A program made the position numbers and the translations under genes. This document shows, one piece after another, positions 25,266-33,316 of a stretch of 64,000 nt of DNA. How positions within the stretch are numbered: the stretch's first letter is position 1; the number at the start of each line of letters is the position of its first letter. A model generated the notes under the pieces. That model did not search any database and was not told where the DNA came from. It was given only the letters and a program-made list of their open reading frames with translations. The DNA comes from Bacillus sp. FJAT-50079 (lineage in GTDB: Bacteria > Bacillota > Bacilli > Bacillales > Bacillaceae_C), in assembly GCF_018343515.1 (NCBI RefSeq), contig NZ_JAGYPD010000007.1, forward strand, positions 310,001-374,000. Direction: 5' to 3'.

Positions 25266-25557
25266 GAAGAAGAGTAGTAGTCTGTCTGACACTTAAGAGA
25301 GCCGATGGGTGGTGTGAATCGGTGTGAGCATGCAGATGAATGGACTTCCGAGCTTCCAAACCGAACCTTTAACTCGAATCAGAGGATGCTGATCCAAGTT
25401 ATGCCAAGGCGTAATTGATTAAGTGAGGTGTAGGCTTTGGCGAAAACCCCGTCGTTACAAGGGCGTCCTTGCTTATGCAAGAATAAAGAGCTGTTTTCAG
25501 CTAAAAAAAGGTGGCACCACGGTCCTTCGTCCTTTGTGATGAGGGGCCTTTTTGTAT
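25266..25557 (+). promoter_or_regulatory. T-box riboswitch 1, tryptophan specifier
   Basis: AGTAGTAG and AAGAGAGCCGAT...ATCGG form the T-box stem I landmarks. The specifier loop reads GAA-TGG-ACT with TGG at 25341-25343, the tryptophan codon. The T-box sequence AGGTGGCACCACGGT lies at 25509-25523. A terminator follows: an 11-bp stem starting GGTCCTTCGTC and ending GATGAGGGGCC, then TTTTT (25521-25555). Uncharged tRNA-Trp would favour the antiterminator. Confidence 0.9.
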
Positions 25558-25624
25558 TTAGGCTCGCACGATGCGAGTCACAACAGCGGTGCCAGAGGAC
25601 GTGGCGCTCTTAGCTGTTGTTTCT
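25558..25624. repeat. Intergenic repeat module between the two T-boxes
   Basis: GCTCGCACGATGCGAGTCAC...GAGGACGTGGCGCTCTTAGC is a second copy of the module inside the repeat at 8438-8649. It sits exactly between the terminator of the first T-box and stem I of the second. Confidence 0.65.
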
Positions 25625-25632
25625 TAACATTA

Positions 25633-25911
25633 GATAAAACGTTGAACAAGAGTAGTAAGTACGCTGGGATTCGTTACAGAGAGTCGGTGATGGTGAAAAT
25701 CCGACGTGAATACTTGTACTGAATGGACTTGTGAGTGGTTTCCTGAACAATAGTAGGGGAACACGGTCTTCCGCCGTTATATGGATAGGGCATCGGAGTA
25801 GATCCTGTGCCTGATCAAGATAGGGAAACACTCCCTAATATGAGGTGGTACCGCGGTCATAATCGCCCTCAAGCACATGCAATTATTGCATGTGCTTGAG
25901 GGCTTTTTCAA
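25633..25911 (+). promoter_or_regulatory. T-box riboswitch 2, tryptophan specifier
   Basis: AGAGTAGTAAGTA and CAGAGAGTCGGT...CCGAC mark stem I. The specifier loop reads GAA-TGG-ACT with TGG at 25724-25726. The T-box sequence AGGTGGTACCGCGG is at 25843-25856. A strong terminator has an 18-bp stem, GCCCTCAAGCACATGCAA against TTGCATGTGCTTGAGGGC, then TTTTT (25865-25911). trpE starts 27 nt further on. With the first T-box this forms a tandem control region. Confidence 0.93.
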
Positions 25912-25937
25912 TTTAAATAAAGAAAGGGAAATGCCAA

Positions 25938-27329
25938 ATGCAAACGAAAAAAGTCAATTTTAAAATGAAAAAGCTAAACGGTGATGTATTAACGCCGATT
26001 AATGTTTTTTTGCGGCTTGAAGGGAAAAAGAAGTTTTTACTTGAAAGTTCATTAAAGCACAGTGAGCAAGGACGCTATTCTTTCATTGGTGTAAATCCAT
26101 CGATGGAAATTGTCGGAGAGGGAAAAATCGCACGGGTATCATTAGCAGACGGTACAGTGGTAAAAGAGGAAAAAGGGTTGCCGTTATCAATTTTACAATC
26201 AGCATTGCCGAAGTTGGAATTGGAAGAGTTGCCATTTCCATTCTATGGTGGAGCAATCGGCTATGTTGGCTATGATGCTATTCGGCAATATCGGGAAATT
26301 GGTGAAGAGTTAAGTGATGAAATTGAAATGCCAGATGTCCATTTTATGGTGTATGAAGATGTCGTCGTTTTTGATCATCTTGCCCAGGCGATCTATTTAT
26401 TATCGATCGATTTGCATGATCAGCGTACCGAAGTGGAGTTAGAAAAGCGACTTGAGCTATTGGAAAAACAAATTTCACAAAGGGAAACAGATGAGAGTCT
26501 TGCGGATTGTCGAATTGATTTCCAACCATTAATGGAAAAGGAGGAATTTGTTCGAAGAATTGAGCAGGCACAAGCGTATGTGAAGAATGGTGAAGTGCTA
26601 CAAGTTGTTTTATCACAAAGAATGGTTGGCGACGTTAAGGCGGACCCGTTTCATTTTTACCGCGTGTTAAGAAATTCCAATCCATCGCCCTATATGTTTT
26701 TTGTAGACTTCGAAAAATACGTTGTGTTAGGCGCATCGCCAGAAAGCTTTGTGAAATCTAAAGGAAGACTTGTGTCAACGAATCCGATTGCGGGGACGCG
26801 CCCGCGAGGAGAAACAGCTGAAGAAGATAAAGAAATTGCAGCTGAACTTTTGGCAGATGAAAAGGAATTATCAGAACATCGCATGCTCGTTGATTTAAGC
26901 TGTGAGGATATGGGGCATATTTGTACACCGGATAGTGTGGAAGTTGCTAGCTATATGAAGATTGAACAATATCGTCATGTGATGCATATTGTTTCAGAAG
27001 TGGAAGGGAAGCTCGCTGAAGGCAAATCAGGTCTCGATGCACTTATTTCATGTTTACCAGCTGGCACGGTATCTGGAGCTCCAAAAACGAGAGCGATGCA
27101 AATCATTAATGATTTGGAAGAAGCAAAACGCGGAGTGTATGCAGGCGCAATCGGTTATGTGAATGCGAATGGAGATATTGACTTTGCCTTGGCCATTCGC
27201 TCGCTCATCATTAAAGAAAAACGGGCATACTTACAAGCGGGTGCTGGAATTGTGACTGATTCAATCCCGGAAAAAGAATATATGGAAACGATCAATAAAG
27301 CGAAAGCACTATTAAATCCAGGGGTTTAG
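25938..27329 (+). CDS. trpE: Anthranilate synthase component I
   Basis: 463 residues. The N-terminal LLES segment (KFLLESSLKHSEQGRYSFIG, about residue 35) is the tryptophan feedback site. The catalytic chorismate-binding domain contains GASPESFVK, NPIAGTRPRG, LSEHRMLVDLSCEDMG and LPAGTVSGAPK. It makes anthranilate from chorismate with a glutaminase partner. Two tryptophan T-boxes precede it, which supports TrpE rather than PabB. No trpG, trpD or other trp gene follows; the next operon has its own promoter, so trpE is isolated here. Confidence 0.92.
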   Translation: MQTKKVNFKMKKLNGDVLTPINVFLRLEGKKKFLLESSLKHSEQGRYSFIGVNPSMEIVGEGKIARVSLADGTVVKEEKGLPLSILQSALPKLELEELPFPFYGGAIGYVGYDAIRQYREIGEELSDEIEMPDVHFMVYEDVVVFDHLAQAIYLLSIDLHDQRTEVELEKRLELLEKQISQRETDESLADCRIDFQPLMEKEEFVRRIEQAQAYVKNGEVLQVVLSQRMVGDVKADPFHFYRVLRNSNPSPYMFFVDFEKYVVLGASPESFVKSKGRLVSTNPIAGTRPRGETAEEDKEIAAELLADEKELSEHRMLVDLSCEDMGHICTPDSVEVASYMKIEQYRHVMHIVSEVEGKLAEGKSGLDALISCLPAGTVSGAPKTRAMQIINDLEEAKRGVYAGAIGYVNANGDIDFALAIRSLIIKEKRAYLQAGAGIVTDSIPEKEYMETINKAKALLNPGV

Positions 27330-27380
27330 CGCTCAGCGTATGAACAGAGCGAATTCGTTTGCGGCAGTACTTTTTTAGGA

Positions 27381-27409
27381 TTGACATGGGAAAAATACGA
27401 TGCTACGAT
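27381..27409 (+). promoter_or_regulatory. Sigma-A promoter of the bmrCD leader
   Basis: TTGACA (27381-27386) and TACGAT (27404-27409) are 17 nt apart. A transcript from about 27416 would include both small leader ORFs and both terminators. Confidence 0.7.
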
Positions 27410-27459
27410 AAGAACAATTCAAATAATTAATAATTTTAAGGAAAAGGAGGTTGAATGAC

Positions 27460-27522
27460 GTGAGAAGGAAAATGATGATAAACCAATTAACTGAATACGG
27501 AATCAGCCTCCGTTCCATTTAA
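27460..27522 (+). CDS. Leader peptide 1 of the bmrCD operon
   Basis: A 20-codon ORF (GTG start, MRRKMMINQL..., ending SLRSI) with a near-perfect AAAAGGAGG 9 nt upstream. It ends about 20 nt before the first terminator. In Bacillus subtilis bmrCD is preceded by a translated leader (bmrB) that controls transcription by attenuation; this ORF has the right position, although I cannot claim sequence similarity. Confidence 0.6.
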   Translation: MRRKMMINQLTEYGISLRSI

Positions 27523-27541
27523 ATTCCACATTTAAAATAGG

Positions 27542-27569
27542 CATGGGCTGTTTTCTGTCCGTGTCTTTT
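27542..27569 (+). terminator. First leader terminator (attenuator)
   Basis: CATGGGC (27542-27548) pairs with GTCCGTG (27557-27563) and is followed by TCTTTTT. Its 5' arm can alternatively pair through GGCTG (27546-27550) with CAGCC (27504-27508) inside the first leader ORF, a possible antiterminator. Confidence 0.6.
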
Positions 27570-27575
27570 TATGTG

Positions 27576-27618
27576 AAGCGTAGCTATGCACATTTTTAGG
27601 CATAGCTGCGCTTTTTTT
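27576..27618 (+). terminator. Second leader terminator
   Basis: AGCGTAGCTATGC (27577-27589) and GCATAGCTGCGCT (27600-27612) form a 13-bp stem with a 10-nt loop and seven T. It is a strong intrinsic terminator upstream of the ABC genes, so transcription must be antiterminated or start again beyond it. Confidence 0.85.
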
Positions 27619-27645
27619 GTTGACTAAATTTAAGGAGGAATAAAC

Positions 27646-27699
27646 ATGTGTAACAACTTTATTTTGCTAATTATTGCTATTCAGGCAGGTAGTGGGTAG
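27646..27699 (+). CDS. Leader peptide 2 of the bmrCD operon
   Basis: A 17-residue hydrophobic ORF, MCNNFILLIIAIQAGSG, with TAAGGAGGAATAAAC directly upstream, placed between the second terminator and bmrC (35 nt gap). The strong ribosome-binding site argues for translation. It may be a translational coupler, a stalling peptide or a remnant of a longer leader gene. Confidence 0.55.
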   Translation: MCNNFILLIIAIQAGSG

Positions 27700-27734
27700 C
27701 TCAGATCGAAAGAACGTAACGGGAGGCATAAGAC

Positions 27735-29492
27735 ATGTTTAGTGTATTAGCGAAATTAGGCTGGTTTTTTAAAGATCATTGGAAACGATATACGATTGCA
27801 CTCGTATTACTTGGTCTTGCCAATATTTTTGAAGTGATCCCGCCACTTTTATTAGGTGCGGCGATTGACCGTATATTTTTAGGATCAATGGCAATGGATA
27901 CGCTTTTTCTCTATATTGGCATTTTAGCCGCTGTTGGAATTGCCAACTACGGAGTGACCTTTATTTGGATGTATCAGCTTTTTGGAGGAGCATTTGTTAT
28001 TGAACGATTATTGCGAACGCAATTTATGAATCATTTATTAAAAATGACACCGACATTTTTTGAGAAGAACCGTACGGGTGACTTAATGGCTAGAGGGACG
28101 AATGATTTAAGGGCAATTTCAAGAACAGCTGGCTTCGGTATCCTCACATTATTTGATTCGACGATGTATATGTTTACGATCTTGTTGACAATGGGCTTTG
28201 CCGTATCGTGGAAACTGACGTTAGCGGCTGTTTTGCCACTGCCCATTCTCGCGTGGGTAATTAAAATTCTCGGAGCGAAAATACATGAACGATTTACAGT
28301 TGCGCAAAATGCATTTGGTGATATGAATGATCGTGTCCTCGAAGCAATCGCAGGTGTCCGCGTCATTCGAGCCTATGTTCAAGAAAAAGCGAATGAAGCC
28401 GAATTTAAACAAATGACTGAAGACGTTTATGAAAAAAACATTCATGTGGAACGGATTGATGCTTTTTTCAATCCAGTGACGAAGATTGTAACAGGAATGA
28501 GCTATTTAATCGGGATATCTTATGGTACGTACCTTGTTTTTCATCAAGAAATCTCACTAGGTCATCTCGTTTCTTTTAACGTCTATTTAGGGATGCTCGT
28601 ATGGCCGATGTTTGCAATTGGTGAATTAATTAATATTATGCAGCGCGGCAATGCTTCCCTCGACAGGGTTCAGGCTACATTAAATTATGAGGAAGATGTG
28701 AAAGACCCGAATAATCCTCAACATGTTGAGCAAATGGGGAAGATCGCCTTTTCAAAAGCGACTTTTCGTTATCCGTTGTCAAAAAAGGATAATCTATCAA
28801 ACATATCATTGGACATTGATCGAGGAGCGACGATTGGCATCGTTGGAAAAACGGGGAGTGGGAAGACGACGTTCATTAAACAGTTTTTGCGTGAATATCC
28901 AATGGGACGCGGCAATATTTCGATTTCAAATGTAAGTATTGCGAATCAGGCGAAAGAGCAAGTAAGGAGCTGGATTGGTTATGTGCCACAAGATCATATC
29001 CTTTTTTCTAGATCTATACGTGAAAATATTCTATTTGGTGCTGAACGAGCGACGGATGAAGAGTTGAAAAAAGCGATCCGGCTTGCTTATTTTGATAAAG
29101 ATATACAGCATTTACCGGAAGGCTTGGAAACGCTCGTTGGAGAAAAGGGCATTGCTATTTCTGGTGGACAAAAGCAACGAATTTCGATTGCAAGAGCATT
29201 AATTAAAAATCCAGAAATGCTTATTTTAGATGACTCGTTGTCAGCCGTTGATGCAAAGACAGAAGCACAGATTATTAAAAACATCCGTAAAGAACGGAGA
29301 GGGAAAACAACGATCATTACGACTCATCGTCTATCCGCCATCGAGCATGCGGATTGGATCATCGTCTTGGATGACGGAAAAGTATTGGAACAAGGGTCAC
29401 ATGAGCAACTGCTTCAATTAGGTGGCTGGTATAAAGAACAATATGATCGACAACAAATAGAAAGCTTGTTTGAAGGCGAGGTGCATGCATAA
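27735..29492 (+). CDS. bmrC: Multidrug ABC transporter half, BmrC-like
   Basis: 585 residues, the same length as Bacillus subtilis BmrC (YheI). A six-helix exporter domain (about 1-310) is followed by an ATPase with Walker A GKTGSGKTTF, signature ISGGQKQRISIARAL and Walker B MLILDDSLSAVD. The residue after Walker B is Asp rather than the catalytic Glu (LDDS), the degenerate site usual in this half of heterodimeric exporters. It overlaps the next gene by 1 nt. Preceded by an attenuator-like leader. Confidence 0.88.
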   Translation: MFSVLAKLGWFFKDHWKRYTIALVLLGLANIFEVIPPLLLGAAIDRIFLGSMAMDTLFLYIGILAAVGIANYGVTFIWMYQLFGGAFVIERLLRTQFMNHLLKMTPTFFEKNRTGDLMARGTNDLRAISRTAGFGILTLFDSTMYMFTILLTMGFAVSWKLTLAAVLPLPILAWVIKILGAKIHERFTVAQNAFGDMNDRVLEAIAGVRVIRAYVQEKANEAEFKQMTEDVYEKNIHVERIDAFFNPVTKIVTGMSYLIGISYGTYLVFHQEISLGHLVSFNVYLGMLVWPMFAIGELINIMQRGNASLDRVQATLNYEEDVKDPNNPQHVEQMGKIAFSKATFRYPLSKKDNLSNISLDIDRGATIGIVGKTGSGKTTFIKQFLREYPMGRGNISISNVSIANQAKEQVRSWIGYVPQDHILFSRSIRENILFGAERATDEELKKAIRLAYFDKDIQHLPEGLETLVGEKGIAISGGQKQRISIARALIKNPEMLILDDSLSAVDAKTEAQIIKNIRKERRGKTTIITTHRLSAIEHADWIIVLDDGKVLEQGSHEQLLQLGGWYKEQYDRQQIESLFEGEVHA

Positions 29493-31495
29493 TGTCAACG
29501 GGAAAGCGTCTATATCAATATGCATTACTCTTTAAAAAGCTTATTATTGCTGCACTTGCGATGCTAACGATTTCAGTAAGTGCGGATGTGCTTGGTCCAT
29601 TTGTCATCAAGCAATTTATTGATGAACATGTTTTAGGAATTGAGGATCATTGGCTGGAAACAACACAGGAGAAATCATCGGTAGATATTTTCGGGAAAAA
29701 GTATGTACGTGAGCGTTATGCTGAGGAAAATAATGGAGAACGTGCGACGATTCTCCAATTGGAACGCAGTTTTTATTTTGTAGACGGGGAAGCTCCATTA
29801 GAAGGAAAGCGTGAATGGAAAAATGGGGAACTTGTTATTTTGATCAATGGAGACGCTCATTCCTATCAAGCTGAAAAACTAACGTTAAATCAAGTTCTTC
29901 GTTTTTACGAGCCTGAGCTACCAGCGATGATTAAGCTTCTCTGCATTTATATGGGACTGTTTATCATTGCGGCCATTTTCCATTATGGGCAATATTTTTA
30001 TTTGCAAAAGGCAGCAAATCGGATTATTCAAACAATGCGTACAAATATTTTTTCACATGTTCAAAAGCTGCCAATTCGTTATTTTGATGATTTACCTGCT
30101 GGAAAAGTCGTTGCAAGAATTACGAATGATACGGAAGCGATTCGGGAATTATATGTGACCGTATTATCGACATTCTTTACAGGAGCAATTTATATCACTG
30201 GCATCTATGTTGCGATGTTTTTCCTTGATGTAAAACTAGCATTCTTCTGTTTGTTGGTATTGCCGATTATGTATGGCTGGATGATCGTATATCGCAAATT
30301 TGCCTCCAAATACAATCATGTCATTCGGGCGAAGGTCAGTGATTTAAATGCAATGATCAATGAATCGATTCAAGGAATGGCGATTATTCAAGCCTTTCGC
30401 CGTGAAAAGCAAATGAGTGACGAGTTTGAAGCGGTTAACGAAACACATTTTCGTTATCAAAATAAACTGTTAACACTGAACGCTTTATCGTCACATAATT
30501 TTATTGGTCTATTGCGCAACATGATTTTTGTAGGATTTATTTGGTATTTTGGAAGTGGGGTTATCACGACAACATCTGCCGTTACGATTGGAGTTTTATA
30601 CGCGTATGTCGATTATATGAATCGATTATTTAATCCAATTGGCAATATCGTTAACCAATTCGCTAATTTGGAGCAGGCACTCGTGGCTGGACAACGAGTT
30701 TTCGAACTGTTGGATGAAAAAGCCGAGGAGATAAGTGAGGAAAAAATAGCGCGGTATAATGGAAATGTTACGTTCGATCATGTTTATTTTGCTTATAAAG
30801 AAGATGAGTATGTATTAAAAGACATCCATTTTGAGGCAAAACAAGGGGAAACGGTGGCACTTGTCGGTCATACTGGATCAGGGAAAAGCTCGATTATGAA
30901 TATTCTCTTCCGTTTTTATGACTGTCAACAAGGCGAAATTCGAATCGACGGCAAGAACATCCAACAGATTCCAAAGCAAACATTGCGTGATCATATGGGG
31001 ATCGTGCTACAAGATCCGTATTTATTTACTGGTACGATTGCATCGAATGTTAGCTTAAATGATCCGAGAATTACTCGTGAAAAGGTCGAGGCAGCATTGA
31101 AAGCTGTCGGGGCAGATCGTGTATTGAAGCATTTAGAAAAAGGCTTTGACGAACCTGTGATTGAAAAGGGAAGTACATTATCATCTGGACAACGTCAGCT
31201 CATTTCCTTTGCCCGTGCACTTGCATATGATCCTGCGATTTTAATATTGGATGAAGCGACATCAAGCATCGATACTGAAACCGAAACGATCATTCAAGAA
31301 GCGATGGATGTATTGAAAAAAGGAAGAACGACTTTCATCATTGCGCATCGCTTGTCGACGATCAAAAATGCCGATCAAATCTTAGTGCTCGATCGAGGAA
31401 TGATTGTGGAGCAAGGCAGCCATGACCAATTAATGGAGAAGAAAGGAAAGTATTTTCAAATGTACCAGCTGCAGCTTGGTCAAAGAGCTGGATAA
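29492..31495 (+). CDS. bmrD: Multidrug ABC transporter half, BmrD-like
   Basis: 667 residues. It has an extra extracytoplasmic insertion of about 80 residues after the first helix (about 45-130), as in BmrD (YheH). The ATPase has Walker A GHTGSGKSSI, signature LSSGQRQLISFARAL and Walker B ILILDEATSSID with the catalytic Glu intact. With BmrC it forms a heterodimeric drug exporter with one competent ATP site. TAATG joins the two genes, so translation is coupled. Confidence 0.9.
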   Translation: MSTGKRLYQYALLFKKLIIAALAMLTISVSADVLGPFVIKQFIDEHVLGIEDHWLETTQEKSSVDIFGKKYVRERYAEENNGERATILQLERSFYFVDGEAPLEGKREWKNGELVILINGDAHSYQAEKLTLNQVLRFYEPELPAMIKLLCIYMGLFIIAAIFHYGQYFYLQKAANRIIQTMRTNIFSHVQKLPIRYFDDLPAGKVVARITNDTEAIRELYVTVLSTFFTGAIYITGIYVAMFFLDVKLAFFCLLVLPIMYGWMIVYRKFASKYNHVIRAKVSDLNAMINESIQGMAIIQAFRREKQMSDEFEAVNETHFRYQNKLLTLNALSSHNFIGLLRNMIFVGFIWYFGSGVITTTSAVTIGVLYAYVDYMNRLFNPIGNIVNQFANLEQALVAGQRVFELLDEKAEEISEEKIARYNGNVTFDHVYFAYKEDEYVLKDIHFEAKQGETVALVGHTGSGKSSIMNILFRFYDCQQGEIRIDGKNIQQIPKQTLRDHMGIVLQDPYLFTGTIASNVSLNDPRITREKVEAALKAVGADRVLKHLEKGFDEPVIEKGSTLSSGQRQLISFARALAYDPAILILDEATSSIDTETETIIQEAMDVLKKGRTTFIIAHRLSTIKNADQILVLDRGMIVEQGSHDQLMEKKGKYFQMYQLQLGQRAG

Positions 31496-31550
31496 ACTAT
31501 CTAAAAAAGTACTCCTAATATGGAAAGATCTAGTAATATTGTTGTTATTA

Positions 31551-31720
31551 CTCCAGGCGGCCGCTTTCTGCGGGGTATTCGTGAGCTTTCTCAGGCTTTA
31601 ACAGAATGATGGTAACGAAGCCATTGCTACACAAAATCTGGCGACCTAGGCTTCGTTCCTTTAAAGATTTCTGTGGGTTATGCTTACTGATGATCTCCAG
31701 GAGTTGTTTTATAAATATCC
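31551..31720. repeat. Degenerate Bacillus intergenic repeat, reverse orientation
   Basis: The gap before the methyltransferase contains GGCCGCTTTCTGCGGGGTATTCGTGAGC...AACGAAGCC, matching in reverse the phrases of the element at 32879-33116 (CCCGCGGAAAGC, GGAACGAAGCC). Boundaries are approximate. No gene is seen in it. Confidence 0.5.
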
Positions 31721-31783
31721 CTAAACATTAAGGACATCCGAAAAGCTGAGTGAAATTATAAAAAGAGAGAGGGAGAAAGGCAT

Positions 31784-32545
31784 ATGTTGGGTTATTATAG
31801 TAAACTTTCTTCAGAAGTATATGATTTAGACAAATATATTGGTCTTTCATTTGGAGATGTAGAATTTTATAGCGATAGATTAGCATTTTGTAAGGGGAAT
31901 ATACTTGAACCAGGTGTTGGGACTGGTCGAATTCTTATTCCACTTTTAGAAAAAGGCTTGAAAGTCGATGGTTTTGATGCATCAGAAGAAATGTTAAAAA
32001 TATGCCAATATAATTGCGAAAAAAGAGGGTTAAATCCGAAACTAATTGAAGGGAAAATGGAGTCAGTTTCATTAGATACAGAGTATGAAGCCATTATTGT
32101 ACCGACTGGAACATTTCTGCTGTTACATAGAAGAGAGGATTCTCTTAAAGCATTAAATAATTTCTATAATCATCTCTCTAATGGAGGTAGACTCATTTTA
32201 GATACCTTTTTGCAAACAGATCTATCGATTGATAAAATATCAACAAGAACTTGGGAATCTAAGAATGGTGATATTATCACATTAGAAACTAAAGTGGTTG
32301 AAGTTGATTATATTAACCAATACACAATATCTCATAATCGCTATGAAAAATGGAGTAATGGCGAACGAATACAAACAGAATTAGAACGATTTCCACTTCG
32401 TTGGTATGGAATTGAAGAATTTAAAATGATTCTTGAACAGGTCGGGTTTGAAAATATAATCATCTCAGCGGATTATAAATACGGACAATATCCCACTAAA
32501 TCAAGTCAAATAATTACATTTGAAGCTGTTGCTAATAAGGAATAA
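31784..32545 (+). CDS. Class I SAM-dependent methyltransferase
   Basis: 253 residues of a Rossmann-fold methyltransferase. Motif I is ILEPGVGTGRILIPL (about residue 43), the acidic end of beta-2 is VDGFDASEEML, and motif post-I/II is AIIVPTGTFLLL (about 103). The C-terminal half has beta strands of the substrate-covering type. The substrate is unknown. AGAGGGAGAAAGGC precedes the ATG. It stands alone between repeats and is more AT-rich in its third codon positions than the transporter genes before it. Confidence 0.8.
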   Translation: MLGYYSKLSSEVYDLDKYIGLSFGDVEFYSDRLAFCKGNILEPGVGTGRILIPLLEKGLKVDGFDASEEMLKICQYNCEKRGLNPKLIEGKMESVSLDTEYEAIIVPTGTFLLLHRREDSLKALNNFYNHLSNGGRLILDTFLQTDLSIDKISTRTWESKNGDIITLETKVVEVDYINQYTISHNRYEKWSNGERIQTELERFPLRWYGIEEFKMILEQVGFENIIISADYKYGQYPTKSSQIITFEAVANKE

Positions 32546-32601
32546 CATTTTTAAATTAAAGGCAAATATTACAGAAGTAAAGCAAATTTGAAAAGACTTT
32601 A

Positions 32602-32645
32602 GAAAGGAGATACTACAAGCTAGGCAGGTCTCCTTTATGTTTTTT
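32602..32645 (+). terminator. Intrinsic terminator after the methyltransferase
   Basis: AAAGGAGA (32603-32610) pairs with TCTCCTTT (32630-32637) and is followed by ATGTTTTTT. Confidence 0.6.
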
Positions 32646-32748
32646 AAAATAAATTTAAATGGTTTTATTATTTCTATCATTGGGAGGATGGAATTGATTA
32701 TTGCTAAAGATCATTAAAATGATTGACGAATTGAATAAAATATAGATT

Positions 32749-32793
32749 AGTAACGACTCAAAATTCATTTTTAGAATTTGGGTCGTTTTTGTT
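32749..32793 (+). terminator. Second terminator-like hairpin
   Basis: AACGACTCAAAATTC pairs with GAATTTGGGTCGTT (one bulge and one G-T pair), followed by TTTTG. No gene is recognised between this and the preceding terminator. Confidence 0.55.
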
Positions 32794-32878
32794 TCATATA
32801 GGCATTGGCATTGAACGAAAAGTTGGATAAAAAAAGGCTATTGATGATTCTAATGAAATCCGTACGAGTTTGCAATGC

Positions 32879-33116
32879 GTTGATTGGAGTGGTGGCTGGC
32901 GACTCCTCGAAATTGCTGCGCAATTCCTTCGGGCGCGGTAGGTTCAAGGAAGCTTATTCAATGTCCTGCGGGATGGGCGTACAGCTTGAGACCTCACAGG
33001 AGCGCTTTAAAGGAACGAAGCCTAAAGTCGCCACGTTGTGTGGGAACGGCTTCATGATCAACATCCTCGGATCAAAGCACCCCCGCGGAAAGCACCCAGC
33101 CAGAACGGAAATCAAC
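32879..33116. repeat. Bacillus intergenic repeat with GTTGATT/AATCAAC ends
   Basis: The element begins GTTGATTGGAG and ends GGAACGG...AATCAAC, with inverted termini and the interior phrases GACTCC, TGCGGGATGGGCG, TTGAGACCTCACAGGAGCGC and CCCCGCGGAAAGC, a well-known Bacillus repeat. The 117-codon frame covering it is not a gene. A collapsed version with only the ends is at 41134-41162. Confidence 0.75.
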
Positions 33117-33196
33117 ACCAATATTGGAATTGTTAAAAGAAGATCGGCCTTTTTTTAATGTCCTGTTTTTCACTGCTCTTTTTTTTCATAAACCTA

Positions 33197-33224
33197 TTGC
33201 GCTATTACCGCAAATATGTATAAT
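33197..33224 (+). promoter_or_regulatory. Promoter of the XRE-pot operon
   Basis: TTGCGC (33197-33202) and a perfect TATAAT (33219-33224) lie 16 nt apart. Transcription from about 33231 runs straight into the AGTAAAC/GTTTACT operator cluster. Confidence 0.55.
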
Positions 33225-33238
33225 AGTCTAGGGTTAAT

Positions 33239-33297
33239 AGTAAACATTAAGTAATGTAAAAGTAAACTTTGTTTACTGTAAGTTTACTTTTAATAAA
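33239..33297 (+). promoter_or_regulatory. AGTAAAC/GTTTACT operator cluster
   Basis: AGTAAACTTTGTTTACT (33261-33277) is a perfect 7-bp dyad with a 3-bp spacer. AAAAGTAAAC (33258-33267) and GTTTACTTTT (33282-33291) form a 10-bp inverted repeat. A further AGTAAAC lies at 33239-33245. The cluster lies between promoter and start codon of the XRE regulator, the natural place for an autoregulatory operator. Confidence 0.6.
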
Positions 33298-33316
33298 CAT
33301 GATTGAGGGTAGGACA

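Noticed and set aside
32805-33158. 117-codon plus-strand frame
   Set aside because: It covers the Bacillus intergenic repeat at 32879-33116; the composition is repeat-derived and no start signal is present.
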